Source of the DNA: Alphaproteobacteria bacterium
Lineage (GTDB): Bacteria; Pseudomonadota; Alphaproteobacteria; SP197
Direction of reading: 5' to 3'
Assembly (NCBI GenBank): GCA_016869675.1
Contig: VGDP01000026.1
Span: forward strand, 1 to 44,697
DNA length: 44,697 nucleotides
Both the position numbers and the translations under genes were made by a program. Below are positions 10,178 through 17,523 of the stretch, in pieces. The stretch's first letter is position 1, and each line of letters starts with the position of its first letter. The notes below the pieces were generated by a model. The model was given only the letters and a program-made list of their open reading frames with translations, was not told where the DNA came from and ran no database searches.

Positions 10178-10255
10178 GCTGGTGTCCCGATTCCGAAATT
10201 CACCCGACCTCGCAGGCACGCTTCGGGCGAACTTCGGTATCGAGGGGACACCAGC
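10178..10255. repeat. Imperfect palindrome, copy 1
   Basis: The left arm GCTGGTGTCCCGATTCCGAA (continuing ATTC) is the near-complement of the right arm beginning GAACTTCGGTATCGAGGGGA and ending CACCAGC. The unpaired centre is about 27 bases. The arms begin and end with GTGTC/GACAC and share their layout with the palindrome at 10271-10342, so the two look like diverged copies of one repeat family. It lies between divergent gene starts, so it is not an ordinary terminator. Confidence 0.6.
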
Positions 10256-10270
10256 AAACTGTTGAATCGA

Positions 10271-10342
10271 GTGTCGTTTTGGTTTCGAGGTTCGCTCACG
10301 GGCTTGGCCCCGGAAATCGAGCGAACCTCGAAACCACGACAC
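10271..10342. repeat. Imperfect palindrome, copy 2
   Basis: The left arm GTGTCGTTTTGGTTTCGAGG (continuing TTCGCTC) pairs with GAGCGAACCTCGAAACCACG (ending ACAC), leaving about 21 central bases. The core GGTTTCGAGGTTCGCTC/GAGCGAACCTCGAAACC is a perfect 17-base match. Copy 1 carries the related GATTCCGAAATTCACCC/GGGCGAACTTCGG. The pair resembles REP/BIME-type elements or the tips of a small non-autonomous transposon; an operator role for acs is also possible. Confidence 0.6.
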
Positions 10343-10395
10343 TAGCCCGCGGCGCCGCGCCCGCATAGGCTCGCACCCCTTGAAGGGGAAACGCC

Positions 10396-11076
10396 ATGAT
10401 CCAGCGCAAGGTGGCGACGGCGCGGGCACGCACGCGGCGCGTGCGCCACTATCGCCAGACCACGAACTTCACGTGCGGGCCGTCCTCGCTCCTGATGGCC
10501 ATGAACGCCCAGGATCGCCGGGTCAAGCTCGCGCGCACGGACGAGCTCGCCATCTGGCGCGAGGCGACCACGATCTTCATGAGCCCGAAGGGCCGGCACG
10601 GCGGCTGCTCGGCGCTCGGCCTGGCGCTCGCGGCGCAGCGGCGCGGCTTCGCCGTCGGTGTGCAGTGCAACCACAAGGGGCCGCTGCTGCTGGCGCGGGC
10701 CAAGAAGCCCGAGTACCAGGCCATCGTGCGGCTGATGCACGCGCGTGACCTGGCCGAGGCGACGGCGCGCGCGATCCCGATCCACCATGGCGAGCTCGCG
10801 CTCGACGCTCTGGCCGAACGCCTGGCCGCCGGCTTCGTCCCGATCGTGCTGATCACATGCCGCTGGATCCACGGCGACGACACGCCGCACTGGATCGTCG
10901 TCACCGGCATCGACGCGGACGGCATCACCGTCAACGACCCCTGGGTCTCGGTGGACAAGGGCAAGACCGCGTGCGACATGACCAACCTGCGCGTCAGTCA
11001 CGACGCCTTCGCCAAGATGACGCACTACGGCAAGGCCAAGGAGCAGGCGACCGTGTTCGTCGGCGGGCGGGTCTAG
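10396..11076 (+). CDS. C39-like cysteine peptidase family protein (DUF3335 type)
   Basis: A 226-aa protein with the start of a papain-like C39 peptidase fold: QTTNFTCGPSSLLMAM places the nucleophile at Cys27, PHWIVVTGID gives His165 and TVNDPW gives Asp181. This is the DUF3335-like form that elsewhere is fused to a RimI-type acetyltransferase; here it stands alone, with no transmembrane ABC exporter domain. There is no signal peptide, so it should act in the cytosol. GAAGGGG precedes the ATG. The creatininase homologue starts 4 bases after its stop, suggesting a common amide- or peptide-processing role. The substrate is unknown. Confidence 0.75.
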   Translation: MIQRKVATARARTRRVRHYRQTTNFTCGPSSLLMAMNAQDRRVKLARTDELAIWREATTIFMSPKGRHGGCSALGLALAAQRRGFAVGVQCNHKGPLLLARAKKPEYQAIVRLMHARDLAEATARAIPIHHGELALDALAERLAAGFVPIVLITCRWIHGDDTPHWIVVTGIDADGITVNDPWVSVDKGKTACDMTNLRVSHDAFAKMTHYGKAKEQATVFVGGRV

Positions 11077-11080
11077 GTCG

Positions 11081-11827
11081 GTGCAGCTCCAGCTCGCCAC
11101 GTGGGAGGACGTCGGCGCGTATCTCGCGCGCTCGACCGGCGTCATCATCCCGATCGGCTCGACCGAGCAGCACGGGCCCAACGGGCTGATCGGCACCGAT
11201 GCGCTCTGCCCCGAGGTGATCGCCAGGGGCATCGTCGATGCCACCGGCGCGCTGGTCGCGCCGACCATCAGCGTCGGCATGGCGCAGCACCACATGGCGT
11301 TCACCGGCTCGATGACGCTCCGGCCCACGACGCTGATCGCCGTCATCCGCGACACGGTGGACAGCCTGGCGCGCCACGGCTTCGACCGCTTCATGTTCCT
11401 CAACGGCCACGGCGGCAACATCGCCACCATCCGCGCCGCGTTCTCAGAGATCCACGCCGAGATCAGCCTGGCTCGCGCCGGCAACGCACCATCGCTGCAT
11501 CTCGTGCTGAAGAACTGGTGGGACACGCCCAAGGTCAAGGCGCTGTCCAAGGAGTTGTTCGGCGACAAGGAGGGCGATCACGCCACCTGCTCCGAGGTCT
11601 CGGTGACCCAGTTCGCCTACCTGGACGCGATCAAGCCGGCGGCCTTCCAGGGCACGGCGCCCCGCAACACTGGGTTCGGCGACGCCGCCGACTACCGCCG
11701 ACGCTACCCCGACGGGCGCATCGGCTCGGACCCCAGCCTCGCGCGGCCCGAGCACGGGCGAAGGCTGGTCGAGGCCGCGGTGACCGACATCAGCGACGAT
11801 TGGCGGGCGCTGTTGGCGGAGACATAG
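11081..11827 (+). CDS. Creatininase family protein
   Basis: A 248-aa metal-dependent amidohydrolase homologue. The N-terminal block IPIGSTEQHGPNGLIGTDAL supplies the expected metal ligands Glu29, His31 and Asp40; GMAQHHMAF, FLNGHGGN and the later CSEVSVTQ add the histidines and glutamate of the two-metal site. Family members cleave creatinine, guanidine-type cyclic amides, or peptides (mycofactocin MftE). The GTG at 11081 follows the peptidase stop by 4 bases and has no strong ribosome site, consistent with coupling. No mycofactocin genes are nearby, so the peptidase neighbour is the only hint of function. Confidence 0.82.
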   Translation: MQLQLATWEDVGAYLARSTGVIIPIGSTEQHGPNGLIGTDALCPEVIARGIVDATGALVAPTISVGMAQHHMAFTGSMTLRPTTLIAVIRDTVDSLARHGFDRFMFLNGHGGNIATIRAAFSEIHAEISLARAGNAPSLHLVLKNWWDTPKVKALSKELFGDKEGDHATCSEVSVTQFAYLDAIKPAAFQGTAPRNTGFGDAADYRRRYPDGRIGSDPSLARPEHGRRLVEAAVTDISDDWRALLAET

Positions 11828-11828
11828 G

Positions 11829-12473
11829 TTAATAGTCGCGCCGGGTGCATCGCTCGAAGCGGTCGCATTCGAGCCACGGGCCGGTCTTGGCGCCGTTAGC
11901 TTAGGCGCCTTGTTCCATCAGGTAGAGCCCGGCCTAGAACCACGCACGGAACGGGCCGTCGGGGACGCCCGCGCGCGCAGCGCTCGGTCGAGCCGGCGTA
12001 GGCCGTCTCGACCACCGGCGTGGCGCCCTCGGCGCAGTCGAGCGGGCGGAGCGCCAGCGGCTGGTCCAGCATGGCGGGCAACAGCCCGAGTTCGTCGAAG
12101 TACATGGTGCCGTGGGCCTCGGCGCTGATCAGCGCGCCGATCACGAAGGCCGGGCCCTCGGGATCGAGCAGGAGCGCGATGGTGCGCGCCCGGCTCGGCA
12201 CGTCGATGGTGATGCCGACGCACGTCGGGAAGTCGCGGCCCGCATCGAGCGCCGGATCGCCGTTCTGCTCGTCGCAGTCGTTGATCTCCCACGCGACCCT
12301 GGCGCCCCTTGGGAGCGCGCCGGCGATCCATCGCTCGAGGGTCACAACGTCGGCAGGGACAGATCGAACATCGCGGCGCCGAGGCCGCGCATCGTCGCGA
12401 TCGCCGGGTCCTCGGCGAGGGCCGCCGCCGCCAGCGTGACGGCCACGGCGGCGCTCCGCGCGAAGGCCCTCAA
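11829..12473 (-). pseudogene. Broken gene for a secreted protein of unknown family
   Basis: The gene starts with TTG at 12473, which overlaps the EVE gene stop (TTGA), and opens with a signal peptide (LRAFARSAAVAVTLAAAALA). That frame stops at 12342. Protein-like sequence then continues in another frame from about 12345 ([20 protein letters not shown], then DFPTCVGITIDV, then HGTMYFDELGLLPAML). Near 11965 it returns to the first frame as VPDGPFRAWF, hits TAG at 11936-11934, continues as AGLYLMEQGA, hits TAA at 11903-11901, and reads on as GPWLECDRFERCTRRDY to TAA at 11831-11829. Two frameshifts and two in-frame stops point to a decayed gene. The family was not recognised; scattered cysteines and the signal peptide suggest a periplasmic protein. 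Confidence 0.65.
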
Positions 12474-12883
12474 GCCTTGGCGCCACCCATGGCACAGATC
12501 GCCACCCAGTGCGCGTCCGCGCACGGCACCACCGACAGGCGCGACAGCTTGACCAGGCCGAAGTCCTTGAACCAGCCGTCCGCCTTGATCGCGGCCAGCG
12601 TCACCGGCTTCGGCATCGGCGCTACGGCCTTGACGTCGACCATGACGAACGTGCCGGTCGGGTCGCTGTCGTCGGGGTACGCCTCCTTGACCACCTCGAC
12701 GATGCCGACCACGGCCTTCTCGTCGCCCGAGTGGTAGAAGAAAACCCGGTCGCCCTTCCTCATGGCCTTCAGGTTCAGCTTGGCCTGATGGTTGCGCACG
12801 CCGTCCCATTCGGTTTGCTTGGCCTTGACCATGTCATCCCACGACCAGGTGCCGGGCTCGGACTTGACCAGCCAGTACGCCAT
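12470..12883 (-). CDS. EVE domain-containing protein
   Basis: A 137-aa single-domain EVE protein (PUA-like fold, related to thymocyte nuclear protein 1). It opens MAYWLVKSEPGTWSWDDMV, followed by WDGVRNHQAKLNLKAMRKGD and VFFYHSG, and ends in a VPCADAHWVAIC segment. EVE domains are thought to read modified bases in DNA or RNA. ATG at 12883 is chosen because this motif begins there. It lies 5 bases after the YciI-like gene, and its stop overlaps the TTG start of the broken secreted-protein gene. EVE and YciI genes next to tsaD recur in alphaproteobacteria. Confidence 0.88.
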   Translation of the reverse strand: MAYWLVKSEPGTWSWDDMVKAKQTEWDGVRNHQAKLNLKAMRKGDRVFFYHSGDEKAVVGIVEVVKEAYPDDSDPTGTFVMVDVKAVAPMPKPVTLAAIKADGWFKDFGLVKLSRLSVVPCADAHWVAICAMGGAKA

Positions 12884-12888
12884 GGCGC

Positions 12889-13182
12889 TCACGCGAAGCT
12901 GACGGTGCCGACCGAGGCCCGCCACGGGTGGATCTCGACGCGGACAAAGACGCCGTTGCGATGGAACGGATCGCCCTCGGCGAACGTGCGCGCGGACGCC
13001 AAGTCGGCGGCCTCGACGACCAGCATCGAGCCGACCATGGCCTGGCCGTCGGGCGACAGCAGCGGGCCGGCGGTCTTGATCGTGGCGCCGTTGGCCTTCA
13101 GGTACTCCAGATGCGCCGAACGGTGGGCCTGGCGGCCGGCGCCGCCGTCGTTCTTGTCCTGGGCGTAGATGACGAACAGCAT
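12889..13182 (-). CDS. YciI family protein
   Basis: A 97-aa ferredoxin-like dimer-forming protein. MLFVIYAQDKND at the start, RSAHLEYL with the family histidine, AGPLLSPDGQAMVGSM and the FAEGDPFHRNGVF block with its Asp-Pro-Phe are all typical of YciI. Members probably catalyse or bind small acidic molecules, but the role is not defined. GGAGGACCCC gives a strong ribosome site before ATG 13182; the longer upstream frame overlaps the tsaD 3' end and lacks homology. It is 22 bases downstream of tsaD. Confidence 0.87.
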   Translation of the reverse strand: MLFVIYAQDKNDGGAGRQAHRSAHLEYLKANGATIKTAGPLLSPDGQAMVGSMLVVEAADLASARTFAEGDPFHRNGVFVRVEIHPWRASVGTVSFA

Positions 13183-13204
13183 GGGGTCCTCCGTGGCGCC
13201 GAGC

Positions 13205-14272
13205 CTATCGGGCGCCGGCGGGTGCGTCCATCGGCGCCGGCGCGTCGTGGCCCAGCGGCCAGCGGGCGCGCGCGGGCACGTCGAGCGCATCGGTCAGGCC
13301 AAGCCGCAGGCGCTCCACGCCGGCCCACGCGATCATCGCGGCGTTGTCGGTGCACAGCCGGGGTGGTGGCGCGGCGAAGCGCAGCCCGTGCGGGCGCGCG
13401 ACGACCTGCAGCGCGGCGCGCACCGCGCCGTTGGCGGCGACGCCGCCGGCGACCACCAGGGCGCCCGTGCCGTAGTCGGTGACGAAGGCCCGGGCGGCGT
13501 TGGCGGTGCGGTCGGCCAGGACGGCGACCACGGCCGCCTGGAACGCGGCCGCCAGGTCGGCGATGTCGCGCGGCGTCGGCTCGGCCAGGGCGGCCACCCG
13601 GTGGGCCAGCGCGGTCTTCAGCCCCGAGAACGAGAAGTCCGCGCCGGGCCGGCCCTCCAGCGGCCGGGGCAGGGCGAAACGGGCGCCATCGCCTTCGCGT
13701 GCCGCGCGCTCGACCGCCGGGCCGCCCGGGAAGCCCAGGCCCAGCAGCTTGGCCGCCTTGTCGAACGCCTCGCCCGCCGCGTCGTCGAGCGTCGTCCCGT
13801 AGCGGCGGTAGCGCCCGACGCCCTCGACCGCGAGCAACTGGCAATGCCCGCCCGAGACCAGCAGCAGCAGATAGGGAAACGGCACCGCCTCGGCCAGGCG
13901 GATCGAGAGCGCATGACCCTCCAGGTGGTTGACCGCCACCAGCGGGCGGCGGTGCACCGCGGCGATGGCCTTGCCCGTGACCAGGCCGACCATGACCCCG
14001 CCGATCAGGCCGGGCCCGGCGGTCGCCGCGACCGCCGCCAGGTCGGCGAACCCGACGTCCGCCTCCGCCAGGGTGGCCGCGATCAGGTGGTCGAGCCGCT
14101 CGACATGGGCGCGCGCCGCGATCTCGGGCACCACGCCGCCGTAGGCGCGGTGCTCTTCGTCCTGGGACGCGATGCGCTCGGCCAGCACGCGGCCGTCGCC
14201 GTCGACCAGCGCCGCCGCCGTCTCGTCGCAGCTCGTTTCGATGCCGAGGACGATCGCAGCGCGGTCCGTCAT
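13205..14272 (-). CDS. tsaD: tRNA N6-adenosine threonylcarbamoyltransferase TsaD
   Basis: Transfers the threonylcarbamoyl group to A37 of ANN-decoding tRNAs, with TsaB and TsaE, in the cytosol. The 355-aa length is normal. [12 protein letters not shown] (11-22) and VNHLEGHAL contain the hallmark metal ligands His116 and His120; [13 protein letters not shown] and [10 protein letters not shown] are also family blocks. Its ATG overlaps the hicB stop (ATGA), so it is coupled to hicB translation. In many alphaproteobacteria gpsA follows tsaD; here only 22 bases separate tsaD from the YciI gene, so gpsA must lie elsewhere or be lost. Confidence 0.96.
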   Translation of the reverse strand: MTDRAAIVLGIETSCDETAAALVDGDGRVLAERIASQDEEHRAYGGVVPEIAARAHVERLDHLIAATLAEADVGFADLAAVAATAGPGLIGGVMVGLVTGKAIAAVHRRPLVAVNHLEGHALSIRLAEAVPFPYLLLLVSGGHCQLLAVEGVGRYRRYGTTLDDAAGEAFDKAAKLLGLGFPGGPAVERAAREGDGARFALPRPLEGRPGADFSFSGLKTALAHRVAALAEPTPRDIADLAAAFQAAVVAVLADRTANAARAFVTDYGTGALVVAGGVAANGAVRAALQVVARPHGLRFAAPPPRLCTDNAAMIAWAGVERLRLGLTDALDVPARARWPLGHDAPAPMDAPAGAR

Positions 14273-14475
14273 GCCTCCACGTACTCGATGATGCTGCGCG
14301 CCTCGGGAACGGGCTGACCGTCGGCGATCAGGCCCTCGACGTGAAAGCGAATCGCGTCGCGGATCTCCTGTTCGGCCTCGGCGACAGTCGCCCCGGTCGC
14401 GACGCAGCCCGGCAGGTCCGGCACGTAGGCCGAGAAGTTCCCGGCGGCACGTTCGATGACGACGGCGTAGCGCAT
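14269..14475 (-). CDS. hicB: HicB-type antitoxin
   Basis: A compact 68-aa antitoxin with the RNase-H-like HicB fold: [40 protein letters not shown] and [12 protein letters not shown]. It would bind and inhibit HicA and repress the operon. There is no C-terminal DNA-binding domain, so repression would rely on a partner. Its start shares one base with the hicA stop (TGATG), and its stop overlaps the tsaD start (ATGA). The frame is intact although hicA is frameshifted. Tying an antitoxin to an essential tRNA-modification gene is unusual. Confidence 0.88.
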   Translation of the reverse strand: MRYAVVIERAAGNFSAYVPDLPGCVATGATVAEAEQEIRDAIRFHVEGLIADGQPVPEARSIIEYVEA

Positions 14476-14670
14476 CACTCGACTCCCTTGATCCCGGCCT
14501 GCTTCAGGATGCTGTTCAACGTCCCCGGTGCCAGATCGTCCGACGGCTTCCCGGCGACGGTGACGCGCCCGGGGCGCTTCAGGTGCTTGAACTGGCGATG
14601 GCTGCCCCGGGGTCGCGATATGATACCAGCCGTTGCCTTCGATCGGCTTGAGGGCATCGCTGACCTTCAT
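14475..14670 (-). pseudogene. hicA: HicA-type toxin gene with one frameshift
   Basis: From ATG 14670 the frame reads MKVSDALKPIEGNGWYHIAT and is then lost. The remainder of HicA continues in the next frame as RGSHRQFKHLKRPGRVTVAG, then [20 protein letters not shown] to the stop at 14475. The break lies in the CCCCGGGG run at 14605-14612; one C fewer restores ATRGSHRQF, with the catalytic histidine of this dsRNA-binding-fold mRNA interferase. It could be a true loss of toxin activity, a phase-variable homopolymer, or a one-base sequence error. Both halves are otherwise well conserved, so any mutation is recent. Confidence 0.8.
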
Positions 14671-14731
14671 GGCTCCGTTATCCGTCCATGGACCCGAGCG
14701 CCGCAAGGGTTCGACGTGCTAGGAAGGCGCC

Positions 14732-15646
14732 ATGACGACCTTGCGCATCGGCACACGCGGCAGCCCGCTCGCCCTGATCCAGGCCGAGGAGGTGCGTGCC
14801 CGCCTGGCCGCCCTTCCGGGCGCGCCTCCCACGGCGATCGAGATCATCAAGACCACCGGCGATCAGATCCAGGACCGCACGCTCGCCGCGCTCGGCGGCA
14901 AGGGCCTGTTCACCAAGGAGATCGACGAAGCCCTGCTGGACGGCCGCATCGACCTGGCGGTGCACTCCATGAAGGACGTGCCGACCGTGCTGCCCGAAGG
15001 CACGGTCATCGCGGCGCACCTGCCGCGCGAGGACCCGCGCGACGCCCTGATCGGCCAGGGGCTCGCGGGCCTCGACGACCTGAAGCCCGGCGCCGTCGTG
15101 GGCACCGCGTCGCTGCGCCGCGCGGCCCAGGTGCTGATGGCGCGCCCCGATGCGCGCATCGTGCCGCTGCGCGGTAACGTCGGGACGCGGCTGGCCAAGA
15201 TCGCACGCGGCGAGGCGCAGGCGACGCTGCTGGCGGTGGCCGGGCTCAAGCGGCTCGGCGCGCTGGACAAGGCGGCGGCCGTGCTGGACCCCGAGGCCAT
15301 GCTGCCGGCGGTCGCCCAGGGCGCCATCGGCATCGCCACGCGCGTGGATGGCGCGGTGCGCGACCTTGTCACCCGGCTCGACGACCGCGTCACGGCGACG
15401 ACGGTGGGCGCCGAGCGGGCGCTGCTGGCGGCGCTCGACGGCAGCTGCAAGACGCCGATCGCCGCGCTCGCGCGCCTCGATGGCGCTTCCCTCGAGATCC
15501 ATGGCCTAATCGTCACGCCGGACGGCCGCGCCTGGCATCGCGCCTCGCGGCGCGGTCCGGCCGCGGACGCCGTGGCGCTCGGCGACGAGACCGGGCGCGC
15601 GCTGCGCGCGGCGGCGGGTCCGGCTTTCTTCGCCGCGCTCGGCTGA
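14732..15646 (+). CDS. hemC: Hydroxymethylbilane synthase (porphobilinogen deaminase)
   Basis: Joins four porphobilinogen units into hydroxymethylbilane for heme and related tetrapyrroles. The 304-aa protein has IGTRGSPLALIQAEEV at the N-terminus, HSMKDVPT with catalytic Asp82, SLRRAAQVL and RGNVGTRL substrate-binding arginines, and LDGSCKTPI with Cys239 holding the dipyrromethane cofactor. It diverges from hicA/tsaD across about 60 bases and is followed 3 bases later by hemD. The divergent hemC/tsaD order is conserved in alphaproteobacteria, with hicAB inserted here on the tsaD side. Confidence 0.97.
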   Translation: MTTLRIGTRGSPLALIQAEEVRARLAALPGAPPTAIEIIKTTGDQIQDRTLAALGGKGLFTKEIDEALLDGRIDLAVHSMKDVPTVLPEGTVIAAHLPREDPRDALIGQGLAGLDDLKPGAVVGTASLRRAAQVLMARPDARIVPLRGNVGTRLAKIARGEAQATLLAVAGLKRLGALDKAAAVLDPEAMLPAVAQGAIGIATRVDGAVRDLVTRLDDRVTATTVGAERALLAALDGSCKTPIAALARLDGASLEIHGLIVTPDGRAWHRASRRGPAADAVALGDETGRALRAAAGPAFFAALG

Positions 15647-15649
15647 GCC

Positions 15650-16375
15650 TTGCGCGTCCTGGTCACCCGGCCCGAGGACGACGCCGAACCCCTGGTCGCG
15701 GCGCTCGCGGCGCTCGGCGTCGAGGCCGTGTTGGCGCCGCTGCTCACCATCGTACCGCGCGCGGATGTGGTGCTCGACCTCGAGGGCGTCCAAGCGGTCC
15801 TGATCACCAGCGCCAACGGCGCCCGCGCGCTGGCGCGGCTGACCGCGCGCCGCGACCTGCGGCTGCTGGCCGTCGGCGCGGCTAGCGCGGCCGCCGCGCG
15901 CCAGGCCGGCTTCGCCGACGTGGCGAGCGCCGAGGGTGATGTCGCCGCGCTCGCCCGTCTTGCCCATCGCGTGCTCGATCCCCACGCGGGCGACCTGCTC
16001 CACGTGGCCGCCGGCGTCGTCGCGGGCGATCTGGCGGGCACTCTGCAGCGTTCCGGCTTCACGGTCCGGCGCTGCGTCGCCTACGACGCGGTCCCCGCCG
16101 CCACACTGCCCGAGATGGCGCGCGCCGCGTTGGCCGAGGGAACCATCGAGGCGGTCCTGCTGTTCTCGCCGCGCACCGCCCGGTCGTTCGTCACGCTGGT
16201 GCGCGCGGCGGGGCTGGGGGCCGCGCTCGGGTCCGTCGACGCCGTGTGCCTCAGTGCCGCCGTCGCGGCCGAGGCGCGCGCCGTGCCCTGGCGCGCCGTG
16301 CGCGTGGCGGCGCGGCCCGATACGGGTTCCCTGCTCGATGCGCTCGGCGGTGACGCGCCGGATGCGACGGGATAA
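15650..16375 (+). CDS. hemD: Uroporphyrinogen-III synthase
   Basis: Cyclises hydroxymethylbilane with D-ring inversion. The 241-aa protein begins at TTG 15650, 3 bases after the hemC stop, with MRVLVTRPEDDAEPLVAALA, the standard HemD opening. AVLITSANGARALA, LLAVGAASA and AVLLFSPRTARSFV are the other recognisable blocks; the family is otherwise poorly conserved. A TTG start and the tight spacing suggest translational coupling to hemC. The Mic60-like gene begins 9 bases downstream. Confidence 0.9.
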   Translation: MRVLVTRPEDDAEPLVAALAALGVEAVLAPLLTIVPRADVVLDLEGVQAVLITSANGARALARLTARRDLRLLAVGAASAAAARQAGFADVASAEGDVAALARLAHRVLDPHAGDLLHVAAGVVAGDLAGTLQRSGFTVRRCVAYDAVPAATLPEMARAALAEGTIEAVLLFSPRTARSFVTLVRAAGLGAALGSVDAVCLSAAVAAEARAVPWRAVRVAARPDTGSLLDALGGDAPDATG

Positions 16376-16384
16376 CGTGCGGCC

Positions 16385-17518
16385 ATGACCGTGTCCGACC
16401 CGAAGGACGAGACCGCGTCGCTGCCCGAACCCGAGGCAACGCCGGCCGAGGCTCCCGCCGCCGCCGTCACGCCGACGCGGCGCCGGGCGCGCTGGCCGGT
16501 GCTCGTGGCCCTCGTGCTCGCCGGTGCCATGCTGGCCGCCGGCTACTACGGGGCCGGCTACCGCTTCGAGCGCGCGTTCGAGGCGCACCTGGCGGCCGTC
16601 GAAGCCACGGCGGGCGCCGCGCCCTCCGTCGCGCCGGCCGACCTGGAAGCCCTGACGAATCGCGTGGCGGTCGTGGAGCAGCGCCTGGCGATGCTCGAAG
16701 CCACGCCCGCCCCAGCGGCCGACACCAGTCTGGCCGCACGCCTGGACGCTATGGAGTCCACGTTGTCCGACCTGGCGGCGTGGCCGGAGGCGCCGGCGGT
16801 GGCGGCGCCTGTCGCAGACGGACTGACAGAGCGCGTCGCTGCGCTTGAGGCCGCGCTCGCGGCCGTCGTCGCGCCGGACACGGCCTCACTCGAAAGGCGC
16901 CTGGACCAAGTAGCCGCCGCTGCCTCGACCCTGCAACCGCGCCTGGCTGCTCTGGAGAACGAAATCGGCGACCTGGCCGGCGATTTGGCCGAGGGACCGG
17001 CCGCGGCCCTGGTGGTCGCGGTGGGTCAGTTGCGCGACGAGGCGCGCGGGCCCGCGCCGTTCGCGCCGGCGCTCGACGCGGTGCGCGCGCTGGTGCCCGA
17101 CGACGGGTTCGTCGCGGCGATTTTGGACGGCCTGGCGGCTGTCGCGGCGTCCGGCGCGCCGACGCTCGACGACCTGCGGGCCAGCTTCGTCGGCGCCATG
17201 GAAGCGGCGCTGGCGCCGCCGACCGACCCGAACGCGCCGTGGCTGCGCCGCACGCTCGATCGTCTGGCCGGGCTCGTCACCGTGCGCCGGGTCGGCGACG
17301 ACGTGGCGGGCGATGATCTGGACGCCCGCATTGCCCGCGCCGAACAGGCCCTGGCGGCTGGCGATCTGGCCACGGCCGCGGCCAGCCTCGAGGGCAGCGG
17401 CGCAGCGGCGCTCGAGGACTGGGCGGCGGCGGCACGTGGGCGCGTCGGGCTGGACGCGGCACTGGCCGCGCTCGCCGACCACGCCCTGGTCGGCTTCGTC
17501 ACCGCGGCGGGGCCCTGA
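16385..17518 (+). CDS. Mic60/mitofilin-like inner-membrane protein
   Basis: A 377-aa protein with a short acidic, proline/alanine-rich cytoplasmic N-terminus, one membrane span at about 37-58 (WPVLVALVLAGAMLAAGYYG), a long alanine-rich helical or coiled-coil region at about 70-215, and a C-terminal mitofilin-type helical domain including LRRTLDRLAGLVTVRRVGDD and ARIARAEQALAAGDLATAAA. This layout and its place between hemD and a HemY-like TPR gene match alphaproteobacterial Mic60, a membrane-curving relative of the mitochondrial crista-junction protein. In annotation pipelines it may appear as COG4223 or a hypothetical protein. Confidence 0.75.
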   Translation: MTVSDPKDETASLPEPEATPAEAPAAAVTPTRRRARWPVLVALVLAGAMLAAGYYGAGYRFERAFEAHLAAVEATAGAAPSVAPADLEALTNRVAVVEQRLAMLEATPAPAADTSLAARLDAMESTLSDLAAWPEAPAVAAPVADGLTERVAALEAALAAVVAPDTASLERRLDQVAAAASTLQPRLAALENEIGDLAGDLAEGPAAALVVAVGQLRDEARGPAPFAPALDAVRALVPDDGFVAAILDGLAAVAASGAPTLDDLRASFVGAMEAALAPPTDPNAPWLRRTLDRLAGLVTVRRVGDDVAGDDLDARIARAEQALAAGDLATAAASLEGSGAAALEDWAAAARGRVGLDAALAALADHALVGFVTAAGP

Positions 17519-17523
17519 CGTTC

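Noticed and set aside
10178-10342. Rho-independent terminators
   Set aside because: The palindromes lie between two divergent gene starts and have no T-run, so they do not end either gene.
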